From: Pseudomonadales bacterium
GTDB lineage: Bacteria > Pseudomonadota > Gammaproteobacteria > Pseudomonadales > JAHRWD01
Direction: 5' to 3'
DNA length: 45,290 nucleotides
Assembly (NCBI GenBank): GCA_019090315.1
Contig: JAHRWD010000063.1
Location: 1-45,290, forward strand
A program made the position numbers and the translations under genes. The notes below the pieces were generated by a model. The model was not told the origin of the DNA and did no database searches. It was given only the letters and a program-made list of their open reading frames with translations. Shown here in pieces: positions 8,006 through 17,514 of the stretch. The stretch's first letter is position 1. The number at the start of each line of letters is the position of its first letter.

Positions 8006-9409
8006 ATGACACTTAATCAGGACAAAACAGTACACACATCTAATCAGGACAAAACAGTACACACATCCTGGCTCGTATTGGGGCTCGGGATCAGTGGGTA
8101 CTCCTGTGTGAAATATTTAAGCAGAATCGATGCGAATTTTACGGTGATGGATAGCCGCGAACATCCACCGATGCTAGATCAGTTAATCGCAGAGTTTCCG
8201 GAAGTACCTTATATCGTAGGCGTGGATCTATCTTCGCCATATGTGAATCTGGATCAGGTACAGACAGTAGTCATCAGCCCCGGTATCTCAGTGGATAATG
8301 CGGTAGTCGATACGGTTATTAAAAACGGTGGCCGTGTTGTTGGTGATATCGAACTGTTTTCAAGAGAGGTAACCGCGCCAATTGTTGCGATAACCGGATC
8401 CAATGCCAAGACCACAGTGACGACCCTGGTGGGTGAGATGGCAAAAGAGGCAGACATTGCGGTGGGCGTGGGCGGCAATATTGGAACACCGGTATTGGAT
8501 CTTTTGGAGCAGGATAAAAAACAACTATATGTACTGGAGTTGTCCAGCTTCCAGTTGGAGACGACAGAAAATCTCAATGCCGCCGTAGCCACCATATTGA
8601 ACCTGTCTGACGATCATATGGATCGTTACGGCGGCATTGAAGGGTATAAAAAAGCCAAGCAAAAAATATTTTCTAACTGCCTTAGCCTGGTGATAAATCG
8701 CGGCCAACCTGATCTGGTTCCTGTTGCGGAGAGCAATAAAAATTCGATCAGTTTTGGATTGGATAAACCGTGTGAACGACAACTTGGTCTGATTAAAGAA
8801 AATGGGGTGCAGTTTATTGCTTATGAAAATAGCAAACTGATCTCTACCGATGACCTGAAAATTGAGGGAGAACACAACTTTCTAAATGCAATGGCAGCCA
8901 TTGCTCTGGGGATGTTGGTAGAAATTCCGACAGAAAAAATGATCCGTTGTCTTAAAAAATTCAAAGGCTTACCACACCGCTGCGAATGGGTCGCGAACAT
9001 AGATAACGTGCAGTTTTTTAATGATTCAAAGGCTACCAACGTCGGTGCTTGTATCGCAGCATTGACAGGATTGGGTAAATCACGGTCTGGAAAAATCCTT
9101 TTGGTTGCCGGTGGTGATGGAAAAGGTAGTGATTTCTCACCACTTATTGAGCCGGTCAGTCATTTTGTTTCCAACCTGTTTTTGTTTGGTCGTGATGCCA
9201 AACAGCTCGAAAGACAATTACATGGAACGACCGCCATATTTATGGTGAAAGATTTAACTGAAGCGGTTGAGCTTGCATGGCAACACGCACAACCGGGTGA
9301 TCTGGTTTTGCTTTCACCTGCCTGTGCAAGCCTGGATATGTTTGATAATTACCAGCAACGTGGCGATCAGTTTAAGGAACTGGTTTATAAAATTGAGGCG
9401 GCTGCCTGA
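8006..9409 (+). CDS. murD: UDP-MurNAc-L-Ala:D-glutamate ligase MurD
   Basis: Adds D-Glu to UDP-MurNAc-L-Ala in the cytoplasm. The 467-residue protein is about 20-30 longer than usual because its N-terminus carries NQDKTVHTS twice (residues 4-12 and 13-21) ahead of the Rossmann start WLVLGLGISGYS. The ATP loop reads G131-SNAK135-TT, with Ala134 where most Mur ligases have Gly; from memory some pseudomonad MurDs share GSNAK, so this is probably harmless. DDHMDRYGG and FFNDSKATNVGA are normal. The ribosome site before ATG 8006 is weak. murD follows mraY by 15 nt and ends one base before the ftsW GTG. Confidence 0.96.
   Translation: MTLNQDKTVHTSNQDKTVHTSWLVLGLGISGYSCVKYLSRIDANFTVMDSREHPPMLDQLIAEFPEVPYIVGVDLSSPYVNLDQVQTVVISPGISVDNAVVDTVIKNGGRVVGDIELFSREVTAPIVAITGSNAKTTVTTLVGEMAKEADIAVGVGGNIGTPVLDLLEQDKKQLYVLELSSFQLETTENLNAAVATILNLSDDHMDRYGGIEGYKKAKQKIFSNCLSLVINRGQPDLVPVAESNKNSISFGLDKPCERQLGLIKENGVQFIAYENSKLISTDDLKIEGEHNFLNAMAAIALGMLVEIPTEKMIRCLKKFKGLPHRCEWVANIDNVQFFNDSKATNVGACIAALTGLGKSRSGKILLVAGGDGKGSDFSPLIEPVSHFVSNLFLFGRDAKQLERQLHGTTAIFMVKDLTEAVELAWQHAQPGDLVLLSPACASLDMFDNYQQRGDQFKELVYKIEAAA
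8014..8067 (+). repeat. 27-bp perfect tandem duplication in murD
   Basis: Bases 8014-8040 are repeated exactly at 8041-8067. The unit begins TAATCAGGACAAAAC and ends ACACACATC. It is in frame and duplicates nine residues, NQDKTVHTS, before the first beta strand of MurD. The identity breaks at the first flanking base on each side, as expected of a recent slippage or unequal-exchange event. Confidence 0.95.
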
Positions 9410-9410
9410 A

Positions 9411-10610
9411 GTGATTTCAGCCATTGCCAATAGAACCTTGTTTGACCCGGTCAAAATAGATCTGTGGTTATTGGTGAGCGTGTGCAGTTTGCTGGCGCTG
9501 GGGTTGGTAATGGTAGCTTCGTCAACAATTGATATCAGTGCGGCGGCCTCCCACGGGAATCCATTTTTCTATATGAAAAGTCACTTTATTAAAGTGGTAT
9601 TAGGGATATGCGCAGGTACTGTTATGTTTGTTGCACCAACCAGTTTTTGGCAGAAAACTAGCGGCTTCTGGTTGTTTTTCTGCTTTGTACTGTTGGTATT
9701 GGTATTGATACCGGGTATCGGTAAAAACGTAAATGGCAGTACTCGCTGGATTCGCCTCGGATTCATTAATCTCCAGGCATCAGAGTTTGTAAAAGTATTT
9801 ATGGTTATCTATGTCGCAGGGTATCTGGTGCGCCATGGTCACGATGTGAAGGAGTACTGGTTAGGCTTTTTAAAGCCGATGATGTTGTTGGCCCTTATCG
9901 GTTTTCTATTGTTGCTGGAGCCGGATTTCGGTGGTCTGGTTGTGTTGTTTAGCGTGATTATGGGGATGCTATTTCTGGCGGGCATGAATTTTTACCGGTT
10001 CCTGTTACTGATCTTGGGAAGCTTGAGCCTGGGTGGCTTGCTAGCGGTATTGCAGCCCTATCGGGTAGATCGACTCACGGCTTATATGAACCCCTGGGCT
10101 GATGAAAATAATACCGGTTATCAGTTGATTCAGGCATTGGCTGCATTTGGTCGCGGGGGAATACACCCGATGGGAGTCGGATTGGGTAACAGTGTTCAAA
10201 AGCAGGCACACCTGCCTGAAGCCCATACCGATTTTATCGTCGCCATTATTGGTGAAGAGCTGGGATTTGTAGGTGTTTTGGTATTGCTGGCACTGTTTTC
10301 AGTCATCGTATTTCGCTGCTTCCAGCTGGGTTACCGATCAGAAAAACAGGGCTGGTTTTTCCACGCCTATTTGTTGTACGGAATTGCACTGCTATTCGCG
10401 ATTCAGTCATTAGTAAACGTGGGTGTAAATATCGGGCTGCTACCTACCAAAGGGCTTACCCTGCCATTTGTAAGCTACGGAGGCAGTAGTTTGCTGGCCA
10501 ATTGCATGTTGATGGGGCTGGCGTTGCGTATTGGCTACGAATTGCGGGATGAAGATAGTGCTGGTGTGGTTACCCCTAAAAAGGGATCAAAAAAGGGTAA
10601 AGAGTCATGA
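9411..10610 (+). CDS. ftsW: Septal peptidoglycan glycosyltransferase FtsW
   Basis: SEDS-family polytopic membrane glycosyltransferase that polymerises septal glycan with FtsI. From GTG at 9411, one base after the murD stop, it has 399 residues (E. coli 414) and about ten helices. Family motifs seen are NGSTRWIRLGFINLQASEF, PDFGGLVV, GYQLIQALAAFGRGG, HTDFIVAIIGEELGF and FVSYGGSSLLANC. The open frame runs further upstream inside murD, but that part does not resemble FtsW. The Lys-rich tail KKGSKKGKES overlaps murG by ATGA. Confidence 0.96.
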   Translation: MISAIANRTLFDPVKIDLWLLVSVCSLLALGLVMVASSTIDISAAASHGNPFFYMKSHFIKVVLGICAGTVMFVAPTSFWQKTSGFWLFFCFVLLVLVLIPGIGKNVNGSTRWIRLGFINLQASEFVKVFMVIYVAGYLVRHGHDVKEYWLGFLKPMMLLALIGFLLLLEPDFGGLVVLFSVIMGMLFLAGMNFYRFLLLILGSLSLGGLLAVLQPYRVDRLTAYMNPWADENNTGYQLIQALAAFGRGGIHPMGVGLGNSVQKQAHLPEAHTDFIVAIIGEELGFVGVLVLLALFSVIVFRCFQLGYRSEKQGWFFHAYLLYGIALLFAIQSLVNVGVNIGLLPTKGLTLPFVSYGGSSLLANCMLMGLALRIGYELRDEDSAGVVTPKKGSKKGKES

Positions 10611-11707
10611 TCCTTCAGCCAGCACCGAAAAAGTTTCTGTTGATGGCTGGCGGTACCGGAGGCCATGTCTTTCCGGCCCTGGCGTTGGCACGGCAGTTAA
10701 GAGCTGACGGCTTTGTAGTGGAATGGATTGGTTCGGAGGGTGGTTTTGAAGGCCCATATGTAGAGGCCGAAAATATCCCGTTGCATAACATTTCGATAAA
10801 AGGGTTAAGAGGGAAGGGAATAGTAAGTTGGTTGAGTGCGCCGCTGAAGTTAGTGCGAGCGGTCAAACAGGCACGAAAAATAGTTAAACAGGTGGAGCCG
10901 GATTGCGTAGTCGGTATGGGTGGGTTTGCCGCGGGACCCGGTGGAATTGCCGCATGGCTTTCAAGAAAGCCATTACTCATACATGAGCAGAATGCAGCAG
11001 CAGGTATGACAAACCGGGCTCTATTTTATCTTTCGAGCAGAGTACTGCAGGCATTTCCTGATGCATTTGGTAAACAGCATAAAAAGCTTAGAACTACCGG
11101 TAATCCAGTTCGAAAAGAGCTGACAGAGATAGCAGCATATGAAAAAAGAAAAGCTGATGTTGCGCTCGGGCAACCGATAAATTTACTGGTTCTGGGTGGA
11201 AGCCAGGGTGCAGCGGCGATTAACCAAACCATTCCCGCGGCGATAGCCGAGATGAAATGTACCAATAAACCCAATATTTGGCATCAGGCAGGAAAAGGCA
11301 AAAGCCAGCCCACTTCTGAGCGTTATAAAGAGATGGGTGTGGAAGTAAAAATTGAAGAATTTATTGAGGACATGGCTGAAGCATACGGTTGGGCGGACCT
11401 GGTGGTATGTAGGTCGGGTGCTCTGACAGTTGCCGAACTGGCCGCGGTGGGAGTGGGATCGATCCTGGTGCCGTATCCCAGTGCGGTCGATGATCATCAA
11501 ACAAAGAATGCTGATTACCTTGCATCAGTGGGTGCAGCATTGATTGTTCAGCAGCAAGACCTGAACAAAGAATCATTAGGGGAGCTGATCGACCAATTTT
11601 GCACAGAGCCCCAGCAATTAATAGAGATGGCAAATAAGGCCCGAAGTGTCGCAAAACCAGATGCTGTTCATCAGGTTGAAAATTACTGCTTAGAGCTAGT
11701 GCAGTAG
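10607..11707 (+). CDS. murG: UDP-GlcNAc:lipid I N-acetylglucosaminyltransferase MurG
   Basis: Peripheral inner-face GT28 transferase that converts lipid I to lipid II. Its 366 residues hold both Rossmann lobes: N-terminal GGTGGH at 15-20 followed by VFPALALA, MGGFAAGPGG, the hinge HEQNAAAGMTNR, and LLVLGGSQGAAAIN plus CRSGALTVAELAAVG in the UDP-GlcNAc-binding lobe. ATGA overlap with ftsW. Confidence 0.97.
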   Translation: MILQPAPKKFLLMAGGTGGHVFPALALARQLRADGFVVEWIGSEGGFEGPYVEAENIPLHNISIKGLRGKGIVSWLSAPLKLVRAVKQARKIVKQVEPDCVVGMGGFAAGPGGIAAWLSRKPLLIHEQNAAAGMTNRALFYLSSRVLQAFPDAFGKQHKKLRTTGNPVRKELTEIAAYEKRKADVALGQPINLLVLGGSQGAAAINQTIPAAIAEMKCTNKPNIWHQAGKGKSQPTSERYKEMGVEVKIEEFIEDMAEAYGWADLVVCRSGALTVAELAAVGVGSILVPYPSAVDDHQTKNADYLASVGAALIVQQQDLNKESLGELIDQFCTEPQQLIEMANKARSVAKPDAVHQVENYCLELVQ

Positions 11708-11759
11708 AAAAATCAGAATTTATCTATACAGAACTTAAAAGAAGAAATTATTAGAAAGT

Positions 11760-13190
11760 ATGCAAACGCAAATACACCACATTCCAGAGATGAGAAGAAT
11801 TCAGCGTATCCACTTTATTGGTATTGGTGGTGCAGGCATGTGTGGAATAGCTGAAGTATTGTTGAACCAGGGATACAAAATTCGAGGTTCCGATATCAAG
11901 GAAAATGCTGCGACCCAACGTCTGAAGGAGTTAGGTGCAGAAATAAAAATAGGCCATTGTGAAGAAAATGTAGAAGGTGTCGATGTAGTCGTACGTTCAA
12001 CAGCAATTTCTCCAACCAATCCGGAAATTGTTGCAGCAACCCGATCCCGAATTCCATTGATTGCTCGAGCGGAGATGTTAGCGGAATTGATGCGCTATCG
12101 GCACGGAATTGCAGTTGCGGGTACCCACGGAAAAACGACTACAACCAGTTTGTTGGCCTCTGTATTTTTAGAAGGTGAACGGGATCCTACTTATGTGATC
12201 GGTGGATTACTAACAAGTGCGGCTACCAATGCAAAATTGGGTGAAAGCCGTTATCTGATTGCTGAGGCCGATGAAAGTGACGCGTCATTTTTGCATCTGC
12301 AACCTATGGTATCGATTGTAACGAATATCGATATGGATCATATGTCTACCTATCAGGGTGATTTTGAACAGCTTAAAAACACCTTTCTGGATTTTATCCA
12401 TAACCTTCCGTTTTACGGGTTGGTAGTTGCCTGTATTGATGATCCGGTAGTTCGGGAATTGCTGCCAAAGTTTGGCCGACCTACTTTGACCTACGGGTTT
12501 TCTGAAGACGCGGATTTTCGAGCGACGGAAGTGAAACAGATTAAAAACAGAATTTCTGCTCATGTGGAACGGCCAGGCATATTAAAATCACTTCAAATCG
12601 ATCTGAATATGCCTGGCCGCCACAATATCCTGAATGCACTTGCTGCGATAGCAGTTTCATCCGACGAAGGTGTTTCGGATCGAGCCATTGTTGCCGGACT
12701 TAAAGAGTTTGAAGGTGTAAAAAGAAGGTTTCAGATTTCTGAACTGAAAACAGAGAGCAAACAGGTGATGCTGGTTGATGACTATGGGCATCATCCTAAT
12801 GAAGTGGATGCAACTGTGAATGCGGTGCGAGACGGCTGGCCTGATCGACGTCTGGTGATGATATTCCAGCCCCATCGATATAGCCGTACAAGAGACCTAT
12901 ATGATGATTTTGTACGAGTACTATCGAAAGTCGATTTGTTGATTCTACTGGATGTATATTCAGCCGGCGAAAAGCGTATTTCCGGTTCCGACAGTCGTGC
13001 CCTGAGTCAGAGTATTCGTCAACGCGGTGATGTTGATCCCATTTATGTGCAGTCGCTGGACGAAGCGATCAAGACCTTCGAAAAAATATCAGTAGATGGC
13101 GATATTGTTTTGGTACAGGGTGCTGGCAATGTAAATCAGGTTTCTCGACAAATTGTTGAAAATCATCGAACAGAGAAAAAAGATGTCTAG
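11760..13190 (+). CDS. murC: UDP-MurNAc:L-alanine ligase MurC
   Basis: First Mur ligase, adding L-Ala to UDP-MurNAc. The 476-residue protein shows [16 protein letters not shown] at the N-terminus, the ATP loop GTHGKT at 121-126, [17 protein letters not shown] and [10 protein letters not shown]. It follows a 52-nt AT-rich gap after murG, the longest spacer in the mur block apart from the one before ftsZ, so an internal promoter is possible though none is clear. Its last eight bases overlap ddlB. Confidence 0.97.
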   Translation: MQTQIHHIPEMRRIQRIHFIGIGGAGMCGIAEVLLNQGYKIRGSDIKENAATQRLKELGAEIKIGHCEENVEGVDVVVRSTAISPTNPEIVAATRSRIPLIARAEMLAELMRYRHGIAVAGTHGKTTTTSLLASVFLEGERDPTYVIGGLLTSAATNAKLGESRYLIAEADESDASFLHLQPMVSIVTNIDMDHMSTYQGDFEQLKNTFLDFIHNLPFYGLVVACIDDPVVRELLPKFGRPTLTYGFSEDADFRATEVKQIKNRISAHVERPGILKSLQIDLNMPGRHNILNALAAIAVSSDEGVSDRAIVAGLKEFEGVKRRFQISELKTESKQVMLVDDYGHHPNEVDATVNAVRDGWPDRRLVMIFQPHRYSRTRDLYDDFVRVLSKVDLLILLDVYSAGEKRISGSDSRALSQSIRQRGDVDPIYVQSLDEAIKTFEKISVDGDIVLVQGAGNVNQVSRQIVENHRTEKKDV

Positions 13191-14121
13191 TGTGATTTTA
13201 ACTAATCATAAGTCATCCGATTTTGGCAGGGTTGCGGTTGTAATGGGCGGCCAGTCCGCTGAACGGGAGGTGTCCCTTAAGACCGGCAACGCGGTGCTTG
13301 AAGCGCTCCTCGAGATGAAGGTCGATGCATTTAAAATTGAACCGGACGGTAATCTGGTTGAACGGTTGAAAATCCAAAACGTAGACCGGGTCTTTATCGC
13401 CCTGCACGGCCCGGGCGGCGAAGATGGCACGATTCAGGGTGCATTGGAATTAGCAGGGATTCCTTACACCGGTAGCGGAGTGATGGCATCGGCCATTGCA
13501 ATGAACAAGGCAAAAAGTAAATGGATATGGAAGGCGCTGAACATTGCCACGCCCGATTTTCAGCTTTTGAGTAATAAAGAACAGGATGATGGAAGCTGGC
13601 GAAAAACCATTGGTTATCCGCTCGCAGTAAAGCCTGCAACGGAAGGTTCAAGTATAGGTATACACAAAGTCCGTGATGATCAGCAATTAACCGACGGGAT
13701 TGCCAGCGCCAGAGAATTTAGTAATTCCATATTGGTTGAGCAATGGGTAACGGGCGAGGAGTACACCGTAACGATACTAGCCGGAAAAACGTTACCCGCT
13801 ATTCGCCTCAACACAGATAATGAGTTTTTCGATTTCGATGCCAAGTATCAGGATAGCGATACAAAATACAGCTGCCCTTGCGGGCTAACCGAACAACAGG
13901 AGAAAATTCTGGCAGAGCTATCCCTGGCTGCTTTCCAAAGTCTGGACTGTAGTGGTTGGGGGCGGGTTGATCTTATGCGTGATGCAAAGGGCGATTTTTG
14001 GGTTCTTGAGGTAAACACAGTACCTGGCTTAACAGATCATAGTTTGGTGCCGATGGCTGCGGCTGCTACCGGGATGACATATCCGCAACTAGTACTCGAA
14101 ATTTTGGCGACCAGTCTATAG
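13183..14121 (+). CDS. ddlB: D-alanine--D-alanine ligase
   Basis: ATP-grasp ligase producing the D-Ala-D-Ala dipeptide used by MurF. From ATG at 13183 it has 312 residues (E. coli DdlB 306). Motifs are [53 protein letters not shown] and the C-terminal [15 protein letters not shown] carrying metal/ATP ligands. The in-frame TTG at 13153 lies inside murC and adds sequence the family lacks. ddlB between murC and ftsQ is the normal dcw position. Confidence 0.96.
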   Translation: MSSVILTNHKSSDFGRVAVVMGGQSAEREVSLKTGNAVLEALLEMKVDAFKIEPDGNLVERLKIQNVDRVFIALHGPGGEDGTIQGALELAGIPYTGSGVMASAIAMNKAKSKWIWKALNIATPDFQLLSNKEQDDGSWRKTIGYPLAVKPATEGSSIGIHKVRDDQQLTDGIASAREFSNSILVEQWVTGEEYTVTILAGKTLPAIRLNTDNEFFDFDAKYQDSDTKYSCPCGLTEQQEKILAELSLAAFQSLDCSGWGRVDLMRDAKGDFWVLEVNTVPGLTDHSLVPMAAAATGMTYPQLVLEILATSL

Positions 14122-14125
14122 CGCT

Positions 14126-15004
14126 ATGGCTACCAGTACATTCGAAAATTATTTTCCCGGCAAACAAAAAAATGCCAAAAAACGCCGGAATGTAGAGCAC
14201 AAACGAAACAAAAATAATGGCGCAAGTTCCAGGGCAAAACCGGTAACGACTGCGACATGGCTGCAAGCAGCCATGTTATTGAAGAAGCTATTTTTTCGTA
14301 TGTTGTTAGTTGCATTTTTTATATTGGTTGCGGCGTTTGTTTATGAAAAAAGGATCGTTATAAATAATTTTGTTAATCGGCCTGTTACATCAATCGCAGT
14401 AGGCGGAGAGATGACTAATATTGATCAGGTCAAGTTGCAAATGTTATTAACAAACCTGGTGGATCAGCGTTTTTTTGAAATGGATATTGAAAGTTTGGCG
14501 TTAAATATTGAGCAGATACCCTGGGTAAATGATGTGCAGATCAGAAAGCAATGGCCTGACCAGATTAAAGTGATGGTCTCGGAAAGAGCTCCTGTTGCTC
14601 GCTGGGGTGCTGCTGGTTTAGTTGATAGTAATGGAGAGGTTTTTTCCAGTGATGGTGCTCGGATAGAATTTTCATCACTACCAATACTCAATGGTTCAGA
14701 ACTGACTGATTCAGCCCTGGTAGAAAAATTCCTGGAACTTGAACCGATGTTTGCTGCGAAAAATATTGCTATCGAACAGCTAAGCCATAGCAATACCGGT
14801 AGTTGGTCAATAAAAGTAGCCGGTGGCCATGATGTGGTTTTGGGGAAGCATGAATTTGAAAAACGGCTGGAACGTTTTTTTACTCTATGGAAAGCAACGA
14901 CGCTAGAGCAGCGCGCTACTGTATTGACAATGGACTTTCGCTACAGCAATGGAGCGGCCGTATCCCGGCGGAGCAATAAAAAGCATGATGGAGAAAATCG
15001 GTAA
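14126..15004 (+). CDS. ftsQ: Cell division protein FtsQ
   Basis: Bitopic divisome scaffold binding FtsL/FtsB. Of 292 residues, a basic cytoplasmic N-terminus (KQKNAKKRRNVEHKRNKN) precedes one membrane helix at about 53-73 (FRMLLVAFFILVAAFVYE). A POTRA domain starts near VTSIAVGG and includes QIPWVNDVQIRKQWPDQI, and the beta domain contains the VMSERAPVARWG motif. The stop TAA gives its last base to the ATG of ftsA, implying coupling. Confidence 0.95.
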   Translation: MATSTFENYFPGKQKNAKKRRNVEHKRNKNNGASSRAKPVTTATWLQAAMLLKKLFFRMLLVAFFILVAAFVYEKRIVINNFVNRPVTSIAVGGEMTNIDQVKLQMLLTNLVDQRFFEMDIESLALNIEQIPWVNDVQIRKQWPDQIKVMVSERAPVARWGAAGLVDSNGEVFSSDGARIEFSSLPILNGSELTDSALVEKFLELEPMFAAKNIAIEQLSHSNTGSWSIKVAGGHDVVLGKHEFEKRLERFFTLWKATTLEQRATVLTMDFRYSNGAAVSRRSNKKHDGENR

Positions 15005-16239
15005 TGGCCAATAATAATGCCGGAAAAATGATTGTTGCTCTGGATATCGGTACATCCAAGGTAGTGGCGCTGGTAGCCGAAATCCAGGACGACGGTGAAC
15101 TTGAAATTGTCGGTATGGGATCCCATCGCTCCAGAGGCATGAAGAAAGGCGTGGTGGTTAATATCGAGTCTACAACCGAGTCGATTAAACGCGCGGTAGA
15201 AGGCGCAGGATTGATGGCTGACTGTGACATCTATTCCGTATATGCGGGAATTGCCGGAACCCATATCAGTAGTCTCAACTCACACGGCATTGTTGCAATC
15301 CGCGATCAGGAAGTACAGCAAAGTGATATTGATCGGGTTATCGATGCAGCACAGGCTGTAGCTATTCCGGCAGATCAGAAGGTTCTGCATATCCTGCCGC
15401 AGGATTATGTCGTCAATGATCAGGAAGGTGTAAAAGAACCACTGGGCATGTCCGGTGTACGTCTTGAGGCAAAGGTTCATTTAATTACCTGTGCGGTCAA
15501 TTCAGCAGAGAATATTGAAAAATGTATTCGTCGTTGTGGTCTTGATGTCGACGATCTGATTCTTGAACAACTGGCATCCAGCTACTCGGTCCTAACCGAT
15601 GATGAACGTGACCTTGGTGTTTGTTTGGTTGATATCGGTGGTGGTACCACTGATATCGCGATTTTTTCAGATGGTGCAATTGTTCACACCGGGGTGATCC
15701 CAATAGCAGGTGATCAGGTGAGCAATGACATTGCAGTTGCACTCAGAACACCGATGGATTCTGCCGAGGAAGTGAAGATGCGTTACGGCTGCGCACTTAA
15801 ACAGCTGGCACGTTCTGAAGAAACCATTGATGTTGAATCGATCGGCGACAGACCGTCGCGAAAACTCTCCAGGCAGTCACTGGCCGAAGTGGTGGAACCG
15901 CGTTACGAAGAACTGTTTTCCTTAATACAGGCAGACCTGAAAAGAAGTGGTTTCGAACACATGATTCCAGCAGGAATCGTATTGACCGGCGGCTCCTCAA
16001 AAATGGAAGGAGTGGTAGAACTGGCTGAAGAGGTATTTCACATGCCAGTCCGGTTGGGCGCACCACATGGCATAAATGGTATGAGCGACATCGTCGCGAA
16101 TCCGATCTATTCCACCGGCGTGGGTTTGTTGATGTATGGAAAAAAGGCTCAGGAAGATGGCCGAAAACGTAACGAACATATCAATGGAATTGAGAATTTT
16201 TTCTCAAGAATTAGAAACTGGTTTAAGCAAAATTTGTAA
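15004..16239 (+). CDS. ftsA: Cell division protein FtsA
   Basis: Actin-like ATPase that tethers FtsZ to the membrane. The 411-residue protein has phosphate-1 motif LDIGTSKVVALVAE, phosphate-2 VDIGGGTTDIAIF and the adenosine motif GIVLTGGSSKMEG. The SHI/1C domain lies between about residues 85 and 165. The C-terminal FFSRIRNWFKQ is the amphipathic membrane-targeting helix. It is separated from ftsZ by 75 nt, enough for an independent promoter or translation control. Confidence 0.97.
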   Translation: MANNNAGKMIVALDIGTSKVVALVAEIQDDGELEIVGMGSHRSRGMKKGVVVNIESTTESIKRAVEGAGLMADCDIYSVYAGIAGTHISSLNSHGIVAIRDQEVQQSDIDRVIDAAQAVAIPADQKVLHILPQDYVVNDQEGVKEPLGMSGVRLEAKVHLITCAVNSAENIEKCIRRCGLDVDDLILEQLASSYSVLTDDERDLGVCLVDIGGGTTDIAIFSDGAIVHTGVIPIAGDQVSNDIAVALRTPMDSAEEVKMRYGCALKQLARSEETIDVESIGDRPSRKLSRQSLAEVVEPRYEELFSLIQADLKRSGFEHMIPAGIVLTGGSSKMEGVVELAEEVFHMPVRLGAPHGINGMSDIVANPIYSTGVGLLMYGKKAQEDGRKRNEHINGIENFFSRIRNWFKQNL

Positions 16240-16314
16240 TGAAAAACGACTTTTTTGGAAGTAATAAAATGCTTCAAGTTTATTTGGGTGTTCAGGTTCA
16301 CATAGGGGGTGACC

Positions 16315-17514
16315 ATGTTTGAAATAGTAGATAACGTACCGCAAAGTGCTGTAATTAAGGTATTTGGTGTTGGCGGCGGTGGTGGAAATGCCGTTGAACA
16401 TATGGCGGGGAATAGTGGTATTGACGGTGTAGATTTTATCTGCGCGAATACTGATTCCCAGGCGCTAAATGATCTTAACGCAAAAACTTTATTGCAGATC
16501 GGTACTGGAATTACCAAGGGGTTAGGTGCAGGTGCACATCCAGAGGTTGGCCGTAAGGCCGCAGAGGAGGACAGGGATCGAATCGCCGAGGTGCTTAAAG
16601 GCGCTGATATGGTGTTTATTACCGCCGGAATGGGTGGTGGTACTGGCACAGGTGCTGCGCCCGTTGTAGCGCAGATCGCAAAAGAGATGGATATTCTCAC
16701 GGTTGCGGTGGTGACGAAGCCATTTCCGTTTGAAGGCAAGAAGCGTGCACGCATTGCTGATACAGGTCTTGAAGAGCTGAGCCAGCATGTCGATTCGTTA
16801 ATTACCATACCCAATGAAAAACTGCTTGAGGTATTGGGTGAGCAGACCACATTGATTGATGCTTTTGCTGCAGCGAATGATGTGCTTGAAGGTGCGGTAA
16901 AAGGTATTGCAGAATTGATCGTCAACCCCGGCATGATGAATGTCGATTTTGCTGATATTCGTACTGTGATGTCTGAAATGGGTATGGCGATGATGAGCAG
17001 TGGTGAAGCCAGCGGTGAAAATCGTGCATACGAAGCAGTTCAGGCGGCACTGCACAGCAAATTACTTGAAGATATTAATTTGCAGGGCGCACAAGGCATC
17101 CTCGTGAACATTACCGCCGGGCCCAATTTATCCTTGGGTGAGTTCTCTACAGTAGGTGATACGGTTGAAGAGTTCGCATCGGACAATGCTACCGTAGTGA
17201 CCGGTACTGTGATTGATGACAGTTTGGGCGACACCTTGCGGGTTACCATCGTTGCTACCGGAATTGGTGATACGACGCTAACGCTTGTGCCTGGTACCGA
17301 GCGTGCGCAGCCGGTGAGTGTGGAAGCACCTGTATACGTTCCCGAGCCTTTGGCAGAGTTCGTGCCTATTGAACAGCCTGGTTCCGAGCCAGATTCTGTA
17401 GAGGTAGTTGGCGCGGGACAATACCGACGGCGCGACTCAGCAGTGCTTGAAAGCGGTGAGCTGGATATGGACTACCTGGATATTCCTGCGTTCCTGCGTC
17501 GACAGGCCGATTAA
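16315..17514 (+). CDS. ftsZ: Cell division GTPase FtsZ
   Basis: Tubulin-like GTPase that forms the Z ring. Of 399 residues, GVGGGGGNAVEHM opens the GTP site, the tubulin signature GGGTGTG is at 107-113, and NVDFADIRTVM is the T7/synergy region. A variable linker follows, and the conserved C-terminal peptide LDIPAFLRRQ binds FtsA/ZipA. ATG at 16315 follows AGGGGGTG at 16304-16311, a strong ribosome site. The GTG at 16309 lies inside that site and was rejected. The stop overlaps that of the convergent next gene. Confidence 0.98.
   Translation: MFEIVDNVPQSAVIKVFGVGGGGGNAVEHMAGNSGIDGVDFICANTDSQALNDLNAKTLLQIGTGITKGLGAGAHPEVGRKAAEEDRDRIAEVLKGADMVFITAGMGGGTGTGAAPVVAQIAKEMDILTVAVVTKPFPFEGKKRARIADTGLEELSQHVDSLITIPNEKLLEVLGEQTTLIDAFAAANDVLEGAVKGIAELIVNPGMMNVDFADIRTVMSEMGMAMMSSGEASGENRAYEAVQAALHSKLLEDINLQGAQGILVNITAGPNLSLGEFSTVGDTVEEFASDNATVVTGTVIDDSLGDTLRVTIVATGIGDTTLTLVPGTERAQPVSVEAPVYVPEPLAEFVPIEQPGSEPDSVEVVGAGQYRRRDSAVLESGELDMDYLDIPAFLRRQAD

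Noticed and set aside
9267..9410. N-terminal extension of ftsW into murD
   Set aside because: The extra 48 residues are murD read in another frame and do not resemble FtsW; GTG at 9411 fits the family length.
16149..16934. 261-codon minus-strand frame opposite ftsA/ftsZ
   Set aside because: Ser/Pro/Ala-rich shadow of ftsZ; ftsZ is certain on the other strand.
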